Positions 57,934 through 64,000 of a DNA stretch of 64,000 nt are shown piece by piece. Positions within the stretch are counted from its first letter, which is position 1; each line of letters opens with the position of its first letter. The stretch spans positions 1,033,001 to 1,097,000 of the forward strand of contig NZ_CP027231.1 in assembly GCF_002998435.1 (NCBI RefSeq), given 5' to 3'. This DNA is from Bacteroides zoogleoformans (lineage in GTDB: Bacteria; Bacteroidota; Bacteroidia; Bacteroidales; Bacteroidaceae). The notes under the pieces are model-generated. The model was not told where the DNA came from. It did no database searches and saw only the letters and a list, made by a program, of their open reading frames with translations. The translations under genes and the position numbers were made by a program.

Positions 57934-58995
57934 TTAAAGATCTTCCCAGAAAATAGGATCACGGGCAAGGATGTCCTTATTGACAGTCTTGCCAATGATC
58001 ACGTCCTTATACTTAGGCAGAATACCCAGGGCAGGACGCAACACGTCCAAATCACCTTCAGTAATCACCTGGCCTTTCTTCAAATCCTTCCTGGCATAGA
58101 GGCAACGACGTTGTACGAATACGGTCTCGCCTTCCTCCTTCTGCACTTCCTTACGAGTGCTACCCATAGCCTTTTCAACTTCACGGATACTATCCACCAT
58201 AAACTTAAACTCAGTAGGCTCCATAGAATGAGGATGGTCAGGGCCCTTGTCCTTCTTGTCCAGCGTAAAGTGCTTCTCAATCACGCGACCGCCCAGAACC
58301 ACAGAAGCAATGGCCACAACGGAGCCGGGTGCATGATCGCTGTAACCGGTCAGGCAGCCAAAGGCGCTCTGATAGGTCTTCAGCACGTTAACATTGGCAC
58401 TCTCCAGCTTGGAAGGATAGTTGGTAATGCACTGCATCAGTACAAAGTCCTTGTTACCAGTCCTCTCAATGGTGCGCACAGCCTCATCAATCTCAGACAT
58501 GGTGGCATCACCTGTAGCCAGCATGATAGGCATACCCTTACGAGCAATGTAGTCCAGCATTTCCAGCCAAGTGATTTCACCAGAGCCAATCTTGATAAAA
58601 GGTAGCTTCATCTTGGCGCAGAGGTCAACGGCCTCCTTATTGTAAGGAGAGGTTGAGAAGTCAATACCTATCTTTGCACAATAGTCTGCCAACTCCTGAT
58701 GCCACTCCAGCGGGAGTTCCACATCCCTGAATACCTCGCTCACGGTACGCCCCCATGAGCCATGTACGCCGTGAAGTTCCATCTTTGAGAAACCGCCCTC
58801 AGAGACAATGCTCTCGGCTTTGAAGGTTTGGAATTTGGCGCAGTCAGCACCTGCGGTCTTGGCGGCGTCAATCAGGCGTTTTGCCTTATCAAGACTACCA
58901 TCAAAGTTACCACCAATCTCAGCAATGATATAGGTGGGATAGTCGAGACCTATCATACGGTCACCGATCTTGATGTTTTGATTAAAATCCAACAT
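57934..58995 (-). CDS. NeuB/SpsE-like nonulosonate synthase
   Basis: Condenses phosphoenolpyruvate with a six-carbon amino sugar. 353 residues. Barrel start YIIAEIGGNFDGSLDKAKRL, FSTSPYNKEAVDL, KIGSGEITWLEML, and the metal histidines in YSDHAPGS and IEKHFTLDK. The C-terminal SAF/antifreeze-like domain has RRCLYARKDLKKGQVITEGD. The common NH of the early AEIGxNH motif is NF here. The product could be a legionaminic-, pseudaminic- or other nonulosonate-like acid. Confidence 0.88.
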   Translation of the reverse strand: MLDFNQNIKIGDRMIGLDYPTYIIAEIGGNFDGSLDKAKRLIDAAKTAGADCAKFQTFKAESIVSEGGFSKMELHGVHGSWGRTVSEVFRDVELPLEWHQELADYCAKIGIDFSTSPYNKEAVDLCAKMKLPFIKIGSGEITWLEMLDYIARKGMPIMLATGDATMSEIDEAVRTIERTGNKDFVLMQCITNYPSKLESANVNVLKTYQSAFGCLTGYSDHAPGSVVAIASVVLGGRVIEKHFTLDKKDKGPDHPHSMEPTEFKFMVDSIREVEKAMGSTRKEVQKEEGETVFVQRRCLYARKDLKKGQVITEGDLDVLRPALGILPKYKDVIIGKTVNKDILARDPIFWEDL

Positions 58996-59004
58996 ATTTG
59001 ATTA

Positions 59005-60312
59005 TTAATTTAAGCGTTTAAAACCGGATTGACAAACAGGGCCTTCCAGTGCTTTCATTACATCGCGACCATCTTCGAAGTCACGGATATCGGCAAACAC
59101 CTTATCCAACTCCTCAAAGTAATGGTCAATGATATCAGACGTGTGGGCAATGCAAGGATACATGCTGTTACCTGCCAGGAAACCCTTCTTTAACATCTGC
59201 TGTGTGATGTAGGTTTTGTAAGCAAGATGGTTGGGGCTATCGAAGTTATAACCAGCCAATGCAGGAATACCCCATTGGATAATCTTCAGACCATACTTGT
59301 CTGCCAATGTCTGCCAACGACGCTTATTCTCCATACCCTTGGCGGTAATAATTTCCCAAGACTTCATGCGCTCCATCTCTGCCATAGCAGCCAGTGCAGC
59401 AGTAGGTCCAATACGCTCTGTCCAGAAAGTAGAGCTAATCCAAGAACCCTGAGCAGCTTCCATTATATCCTTGCGACCAATTACTGCGGCGCAAGCATAA
59501 CCATTAGCCATGGTCTTGCTATAAATGGTCATATCAGGAATCACACCATATTTCTTGAACAGGCCACCAAAAGTCTCACGAAAACCACTAGTACATTCAT
59601 CAAAGATAAGGATGATGCCACGTTCGGTACAAAGGTCACGAACCTTTCCAAGAAAGTTGTCCTCAGGACCAAAGTTACGACATACTTCCATCTTGACAAT
59701 AGCCAAATCTGGATTCTTGTTGACAATGTCAAGCAGTTCCTCAAAGTTGTTGTAGTGAAAAGGAATAGCCGTCCCACGAAGTTCACTGGGTACACCATTG
59801 GTAGGAATACCAGGGAGAAGGTGCCCTGCAAGAGCATTACTCTCACCTAAATTCACAGATACATACCAGTCGTGCCATCCGTGATAACCACAAATAGCAA
59901 CTTTGTCTTTTCCAGTAAAAGCACGAGCAATACGAACACACATAGAGTTGGCTTCGCCACCGCCACGAGTATAACGAACACCACCTGCCCAAGTCTCCAT
60001 CGAAAGAAGTTTTTCAGCCAGATAAACCTCCTCAGGGCAATTAAGCGTAGTCATATTACCATTCTTAACCACCTCCATAACAGCCTCATCAACAGCGTCA
60101 TTGGCATAACCAAGGGTGTTGGTGCCAATGCCCATCATGGAACAGTCATAGTAATGGTTACCATCCAAATCCCATACTTCACAGCCTTTAGATTTACTGT
60201 AATATGAAGGCCAACTCTCGGGCAATAATTGCTCAGGTCTCTTAGAAAGGAGAGAGGTTCCTCCAGGAATCATTGTTTTTGCTTTCTTGTAAAGCTCTTG
60301 ACCTTTTCCCAT
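59005..60312 (-). CDS. Class-III aminotransferase (GSA-aminomutase-like)
   Basis: The start ATG 60312 gives MGKGQELYKKAKTMIPGGTS; an upstream start adds 21 residues. PLP fold type I with RYTRGGGEANSMCVRIARAF, DECTSGFRETFGG and the PLP lysine in TIYSKTMANGYACAAVIG. About 435 residues. It resembles glutamate-1-semialdehyde aminomutase, but lies among sugar genes, between the cytidylyltransferase and the NeuB-like gene. Likely substrate is a keto sugar. Confidence 0.87.
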   Translation of the reverse strand: MGKGQELYKKAKTMIPGGTSLLSKRPEQLLPESWPSYYSKSKGCEVWDLDGNHYYDCSMMGIGTNTLGYANDAVDEAVMEVVKNGNMTTLNCPEEVYLAEKLLSMETWAGGVRYTRGGGEANSMCVRIARAFTGKDKVAICGYHGWHDWYVSVNLGESNALAGHLLPGIPTNGVPSELRGTAIPFHYNNFEELLDIVNKNPDLAIVKMEVCRNFGPEDNFLGKVRDLCTERGIILIFDECTSGFRETFGGLFKKYGVIPDMTIYSKTMANGYACAAVIGRKDIMEAAQGSWISSTFWTERIGPTAALAAMAEMERMKSWEIITAKGMENKRRWQTLADKYGLKIIQWGIPALAGYNFDSPNHLAYKTYITQQMLKKGFLAGNSMYPCIAHTSDIIDHYFEELDKVFADIRDFEDGRDVMKALEGPVCQSGFKRLN

Positions 60313-60328
60313 AATAAATTTTATCTGA

Positions 60329-61096
60329 TTATTTAATTTCTTTATCATTTGCCAAAGACTTAGCATATCCTTCATTGCGCATGATGGAAGAATTAATGTC
60401 CTTCACATCCTTGTGCATATCCAAATAGTTCACATAGTCAGCACAATGCTTATCAACTCCAACGTTCTCAATGAGAACCTTAATAACCTCAAAGTCGCGC
60501 TGTTCATCAACCGTGATGCGGAGTGCGGACAAATCCACATCATTCACCACATTGAATGACTTAAAGATAGTACCACCCATTACCGTGGAGTTTTTCTTGA
60601 TGTAAGGAGTCACATGTTCATGTTCGCTGGGCAGTTTGGCATCCTTCCACGCAACTTCCAAAACAGAGAACTTGAATACCTCAACATCCATTCCATCAGG
60701 ATAGGTAGGAATCAAGGTGTTTGATGCATAGTCATAGCCACCATCAATACAAGTCTTGATGGTCTGGTCAATAATATCCGAATCAATCAGAGGGCAGTCG
60801 GAGGTAACACGCACTATATAATCCGGATTCTCAGGCTTAGCCGTCTGATAGAAACGGTCAAGTACATCATCCACTGAACCCTGACAATATTCCACACCTA
60901 CTTTATCGCAGATGTCAATGATATACTTGGATCCTTCCTCATCAGTGGTAGCCACCTTAAGTTTGGTTATCATCTTCGACTGTATAATGCGGCGAAGGTG
61001 GAGCTCCAATAATGTAACACCATTCACTTCCTTCAATATTTTTGCAGGAAAGCGGGCTGAGCCGTAACGGGCTTGAGTGATTGCTAACACTTTCAT
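60329..61096 (-). CDS. SpsF/NeuA-like cytidylyltransferase
   Basis: Activates a sugar acid as CMP derivative. 255 residues: MKVLAITQARYGSARFPAKI (nucleotide-binding start), YIVRVTSDCPLIDSDIID and the C-terminal LSALRITVDEQRDFEVIKVL. It overlaps the dehydratase gene upstream by 4 bases (ATGA). It belongs to the CTP_transf_3 group, closer to SpsF than to NeuA. Confidence 0.86.
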   Translation of the reverse strand: MKVLAITQARYGSARFPAKILKEVNGVTLLELHLRRIIQSKMITKLKVATTDEEGSKYIIDICDKVGVEYCQGSVDDVLDRFYQTAKPENPDYIVRVTSDCPLIDSDIIDQTIKTCIDGGYDYASNTLIPTYPDGMDVEVFKFSVLEVAWKDAKLPSEHEHVTPYIKKNSTVMGGTIFKSFNVVNDVDLSALRITVDEQRDFEVIKVLIENVGVDKHCADYVNYLDMHKDVKDINSSIMRNEGYAKSLANDKEIK

Positions 61097-62115
61097 TTTA
61101 CCTCGAAATTTGGATCAACATATTTCTTGATGTTTTCACGCATAGACTCCACTGTTTCCCACTCAGTATTGATATCCGAACTATAATGGAATCCATCAGA
61201 AACCAATTTCGCATTATGATGTTTGATAAACTCTTCGCGAGTATGTATGTAAGACACAGATGGCATGATTACATAGTATTTACCCAAATCTATGGTGTCT
61301 AGTGCATCTGTAACCGTAATCATCTCCTCGTGAAGCTTCTCACCTGGGCGTATTCCTACCTCTACCTGCTTAAGGTTTGGTGCTATTGCAGTAGCAACGT
61401 CGCAAATCTTATATGAAGGAATCTTAGGAATAAAAATCTCCCCACCAAGATGATGACCAATAGCATACATCACCATAGCGACACCTGCTTCCAAGGAAAT
61501 ATTAAATCGCGTCATACGCATATCAGTAATAGGCAGTTCCTTAGCGCCCTGATCTCTCAATTTAATGAAGAAAGGAATAACGGAACCTCGAGAGCCCATT
61601 ACGTTACCGTAACGAACCACTGAGAACCGGATATCCTTACTACCCTTGATGTTATTGGCTGCACAGAAAAGCTTATCACTAGTCAATTTCGTAGCACCAT
61701 AGAGGTTGATAGGTGCGCATGCCTTATCGGTGCTAAGTGCGACAACATCACTTACGCCTGTTGCCAAAGCCGCTTTAATTACATTCTGCGCTCCATGCAC
61801 ATTGGTCTTTATGCACTCTTCCGGATTATACTCCGCCGTATCCACCTGTTTGATTGCAGCAGCATGGATAATCACATTTACTCCCTCACAAGCACGCGTC
61901 AGACGTTCCAAATCACGAACATCCCCAATAAAGAAGCGAAGTTGCGGATATTTTCTTTCCGGATACTTTTGTTTTAACTCAAATTGTTTGAGTTCATCAC
62001 GTGAATAGATAATGATTTTTTTCACTTGCGGATAATCACGTAAAATCGTTTCCACAAACTTCTTACCGAACGAACCAGTTCCTCCGGTAATCAATACGAC
62101 TTTATTATTCAACAT
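61093..62115 (-). CDS. PseB/FlmA-like UDP-GlcNAc 4,6-dehydratase
   Basis: SDR of the polysaccharide_biosyn_2 family that forms a 4-keto-6-deoxy sugar, in PseB with inversion at C5. 340 residues. LNNKVVLITGGTGSFGKKFV at the start, VIIHAAAIKQVDTAEYNPEE, and the active-site stretch LSTDKACAPINLYGATKL. Single-domain soluble form. It is the first enzyme gene after upxY (44 bases). Confidence 0.9.
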   Translation of the reverse strand: MLNNKVVLITGGTGSFGKKFVETILRDYPQVKKIIIYSRDELKQFELKQKYPERKYPQLRFFIGDVRDLERLTRACEGVNVIIHAAAIKQVDTAEYNPEECIKTNVHGAQNVIKAALATGVSDVVALSTDKACAPINLYGATKLTSDKLFCAANNIKGSKDIRFSVVRYGNVMGSRGSVIPFFIKLRDQGAKELPITDMRMTRFNISLEAGVAMVMYAIGHHLGGEIFIPKIPSYKICDVATAIAPNLKQVEVGIRPGEKLHEEMITVTDALDTIDLGKYYVIMPSVSYIHTREEFIKHHNAKLVSDGFHYSSDINTEWETVESMRENIKKYVDPNFEVK

Positions 62116-62159
62116 TATAATAAAATATTAGTTATAGCCTTTTCTTTGGTTATAAGTTT

Positions 62160-62822
62160 CTACCCCACCACCTCCAGCATCCCCCCCGCAATCTCCATCC
62201 TGGCGCATCCCAGCATATCCACCCGTATCACCAAGTAGTTTTTTCCATCTCCAACTTCCAGCACATACCCTTCCAGCCCCATGAGCTTGCCGCCGTTGAC
62301 ACGGACTTTGGCTCCAAGGGGGATATCGATGGGGGCGATGGAGACTTCGCTGTCGCCGTCGTTCACCATCCGTTTGAGGCTGCACATCTGGCTGTCGGGG
62401 ATGACGGCTACGGGGCGGATGCCTGTAGCGCCAGGCTTGCCGGCGATGTTCACCATGAAGCGTTTGATGTAGGGCAGGCGGACGATGTCCCGGCGGCGCA
62501 GCTGCTCCGTACAACGGATGAAGAGCATGGAGGGAAAGAGGATGCGCTCTACGGTGCGGCGCTTGCCGTCGGCACGGACACAGAGCGTTTGCTGGACGGG
62601 GACATAGACTTCGTAATCCTTGGCGCCGGAGGGCTGAGCGGCAATGCGGGCTTCGAGCTTGTCGCGGCAGATGCGCTCGGAGTTGTTGCCCACAATGGCG
62701 ATGTACCACTGCTTCATTGCGGGTGTTTTCTCCGCGGCGGGTACGCCTACGGCGTCGTCGGTTTCTGCAACCGCCGCTGTCTTCCGAGGCTTGAGCGAAC
62801 TCTTTTCTGTATTTTTTTTCAC
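62160..62822 (-). CDS. upxY: UpxY-type NusG-like antiterminator of the capsule operon
   Basis: NusG N-terminal domain protein that keeps RNA polymerase going through a capsule operon. 220 residues: a 35-residue polar extension (KNTEKSSLKPRKTAAVAETD), then MKQWYIAIVGNNSERICRDK, the signature VERILFPSMLFIRCT, and a KOW-like end LGAKVRVNGGKLMGLEGYVL. Its base composition is richer in G+C than the capsule genes. A UpxZ gene usually follows; here none is present. Its own leader starts at the promoter near 63016. Confidence 0.88.
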   Translation of the reverse strand: MKKNTEKSSLKPRKTAAVAETDDAVGVPAAEKTPAMKQWYIAIVGNNSERICRDKLEARIAAQPSGAKDYEVYVPVQQTLCVRADGKRRTVERILFPSMLFIRCTEQLRRRDIVRLPYIKRFMVNIAGKPGATGIRPVAVIPDSQMCSLKRMVNDGDSEVSIAPIDIPLGAKVRVNGGKLMGLEGYVLEVGDGKNYLVIRVDMLGCARMEIAGGMLEVVG

Positions 62823-63015
62823 AAACTGATGAAAGCCTTAGAACTATTCAATCCTCTTCTTTTTCACTTTTCCGGCGGCGTCTCCATACGACCTCTCTCA
62901 CTCATACAAGAGAAAGAGACCAAAGAAAGCCAAAGCGTGCCGGACGAGACTACAAGCGGCTTCTTATCGCAAGGATATGGCGCCGACGCAACGGTCAGAG
63001 AATCGTCTGTCGATG
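62823..63015 (-). promoter_or_regulatory. upxY leader
   Basis: About 190 bases of untranslated leader between the promoter and the upxY start. UpxY proteins act on the leader of their own operon, so a recruitment site is expected here. I see no inverted repeats flanking the promoter that would let it flip. Confidence 0.45.
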
Positions 63016-63023
63016 CAAAGATA
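63016..63023 (-). promoter_or_regulatory. -7 box of the capsule operon promoter
   Basis: TATCTTTG on the minus strand matches TAnnTTTG. No clear TTTG at -33. It is the best promoter candidate upstream of upxY. Confidence 0.5.
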
Positions 63024-63082
63024 CTGCTTTTTTTCATATCCCACCGCTTATCTTTTAAAAAAAAAGAAAAATTTCAACAGAA

Positions 63083-63110
63083 CGATAAGTTCCACTAAGA
63101 AGTGCAAATA
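63083..63110 (-). repeat. 28-bp inverted repeat, right copy
   Basis: Exact reverse complement of 30886-30913. It lies about 60 bases upstream of the capsule promoter box. Confidence 0.85.
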
Positions 63111-63158
63111 GTCTCTGTTATTAGAAGGTGACTATAAAAAACACTCGAAGAGCGCTGT

Positions 63159-63183
63159 CGGCAAGGGGCTGAAAGCCCCGACG
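63159..63183. repeat. GC-rich palindrome, copy 2
   Basis: CGGCAAGGGGCTGAAAGCCCCGACG; stem GGGGCT/AGCCCC. Near copy of 31281-31310 in opposite orientation, with five fewer loop bases. No T-run, so no terminator. Confidence 0.55.
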
Positions 63184-63206
63184 AAACAAAAGATTTCAAT
63201 AGCAAT

Positions 63207-63286
63207 ACAAAAAAAGAGAAAAGGGAGACCGAAATCTCCCCGAGATTAATCAACTTTGTATTGTTATGAAATATCATCAATTAACC
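63207..63286 (-). ncRNA. Second candidate small RNA
   Basis: Minus strand: a -7 box TACTTTTG (63300-63293), about 50 bases without a convincing gene, then a terminator GGGAGA/TCTCCC (63223-63240) followed by a U-rich run. Layout and the AGGTTAA … CAAAG-TTG text resemble the candidate at 4849-4910. The -33 box is weak. A 61-codon frame runs through the terminator and is unlikely to be a gene. Confidence 0.4.
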
Positions 63287-63353
63287 TCAGCACAAAAGTA
63301 CATAAAAAGCATGAGCTTTTTACACCGGCATAATAAAGAAATCATTTTTTTCT

Positions 63354-63434
63354 AATGAGGAAAGATACACGATTTTTGTATTGCTGAAAAAGAGAATATC
63401 GGTAAAAGACATTGCAGATACGATAAATGTGTAG
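63354..63434 (+). pseudogene. Relic of an IS30-type transposase N-terminus
   Basis: NEERYTIFVLLKKRISVKDI then ADTINV and a stop resembles the N-terminal helix-turn-helix of IS30 transposases (EERYTIxVLL…K.IA.TI). No start codon and no continuation. A short relic; recognised by motif only. Confidence 0.4.
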
Positions 63435-63572
63435 CAAATAGAACGGTTGCCAAATTGTTACTCGAAAATCTGTCTGTCATACGGAACACCTTTGTACAAA
63501 GGGTTACTGGCTCTCTAACCAAAGTTACGGAAAACATCATTCCTGATAGAACAAAAAGAAGGACAGAACGTA

Positions 63573-63614
63573 AAAAAAGAAGGCTACCTCAAAGCAAATT
63601 GAGATAGCCTTTTT
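63573..63614 (-). terminator. Terminator of the aldolase gene
   Basis: AAGGCTACCTCA / TGAGATAGCCTT with one mismatch and U-run on the minus strand, 20 bases past the aldolase stop. Confidence 0.75.
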
Positions 63615-63633
63615 ACAATCGGATAGGTTATAA

Positions 63634-64000
63634 TCAATTAGGTTGAGCCAATTTATTATCCGAGCCAAGCACGTTGATAATCTTATGCTTGTACAATTTT
63701 TCCATATTGTCGCGAGCCGGACCGAGATACTTACGCGGGTCGAACTCTGCAGGTTTCTCTGCAAAAACCTTACGAACTGCGGCCGTCATTGCCAAACGAG
63801 AGTCCGAGTCGATATTGATTTTGCAAACGGCAGATTTCGCAGCCTTGCGCAGTTGTTCTTCAGGAATACCGATAGCTGCTTCCAGCTTACCGCCATATTT
63901 ATTGATGGTATCCACTTCTTCCTGAGGAACTGAAGAAGAGCCGTGAAGAACGATGGGGAATCCCGGAAGTTTCTTCATTACGGCATCCAGCACGGCAAAT
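63634..64000 (-). CDS. fba: Class II fructose-bisphosphate aldolase, N-terminus cut by window edge
   Basis: Glycolytic aldolase. Only the last ~122 residues are inside the window: FPIVLHGSSSVPQEEVDTIN (zinc-binding His and the GSS phosphate loop), VCKINIDSDSRLAMTAAVRK with the N-I-D-S-D signature, and the end DPRKYLGPARDNMEKLYKHK. The frame is open to base 64000. A terminator follows its stop. Confidence 0.93.
   Translation of the reverse strand, partial: FAVLDAVMKKLPGFPIVLHGSSSVPQEEVDTINKYGGKLEAAIGIPEEQLRKAAKSAVCKINIDSDSRLAMTAAVRKVFAEKPAEFDPRKYLGPARDNMEKLYKHKIINVLGSDNKLAQPN

Noticed and set aside
62128..62709. Arg/His/Pro-rich frame that could have been upxZ
   Set aside because: Overlaps upxY in another frame on the same strand; composition is that of a shadow in G+C-rich DNA, unlike UpxZ.
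62823..63110. Invertible capsule promoter
   Set aside because: No pair of inverted repeats flanks the -7 box at short distance; the only partner of the 28-bp repeat is 32 kb away.
63095..63280. 61-codon frame with a hydrophobic stretch upstream of upxY
   Set aside because: It runs through a terminator hairpin and the GC-rich palindrome, and no family fits. A short RNA explains the region better.
1..64000. CRISPR arrays, rRNA and tRNA genes
   Set aside because: No regularly spaced direct repeats and no rRNA or tRNA text noticed on either strand.

Overview
The window looks like a Bacteroides chromosome (Bacteroidales). Signs are SusC/SusD outer-membrane proteins, many promoters of the TTTG-N19..21-TAnnTTTG type, a UpxY-type antiterminator in front of a long capsule operon, a two-subunit methylmalonyl-CoA mutase, and genes without clear Shine-Dalgarno sequences. 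The species cannot be fixed from the sequence alone.

Layout. 0-5 kb: 3' part cut off topB, an IS110-family element with a structured 3' non-coding region, a secreted S-type sulfatase and a small RNA candidate. 5-11.5 kb: methylmalonyl-CoA mutase genes (minus), an HU-like protein, a 30-residue basic protein and RNase G. 11.6-17 kb: a SusD/SusC pair in which susC has a one-base frameshift in a G tract of its signal peptide. 17-26 kb: a broken DUF1016 nuclease gene, a ThiE-like protein, an orphan histidine kinase, and an AddA/AddB-like helicase-nuclease pair. 26-28.8 kb: FecCD/BtuC-type permease, lipoprotein binding protein and a membrane protein of unknown role. 28.9-62.8 kb: a ~34 kb capsular polysaccharide locus, all on the minus strand, starting at upxY (62822) and ending with an initiating sugar transferase and aminotransferase. 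63-64 kb: relics, a second small RNA candidate, and fructose-bisphosphate aldolase cut by the right edge.

The capsule locus holds recognisable modules. PseB-like dehydratase, SpsF-like cytidylyltransferase, class-III aminotransferase and NeuB-like synthase suggest a nonulosonate-like sugar. RmlB (damaged), FdtA-like isomerases (two intact, one truncated) and FdtB suggest dTDP-3-amino-3,6-dideoxyhexose. Between FdtB and FdtA lies a compact acyl module: two FabH-like synthases, FabG-like reductase, acyl carrier protein, FabD-like transacylase, a metallo-beta-lactamase-fold hydrolase and a GNAT transferase, with no dehydratase or enoyl reductase. I infer that it makes a short (3-hydroxy)acyl group for N-acylation of the amino sugar. 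Ugd and a UDP-glucuronate epimerase should supply UDP-GlcA/UDP-GalA. Wzx, Wzy and four likely glycosyltransferases complete the locus.

The locus is also eroded. A nucleotidyltransferase, two GHMP sugar kinases, rmlB and one FdtA gene carry frameshifts, in-frame stops or IS truncation. Two relic IS elements and one IS110 copy lie inside it. A perfect 28-bp inverted repeat occurs near both ends of the locus, 32 kb apart. Whether all lesions are biological or partly assembly errors cannot be decided from the sequence.
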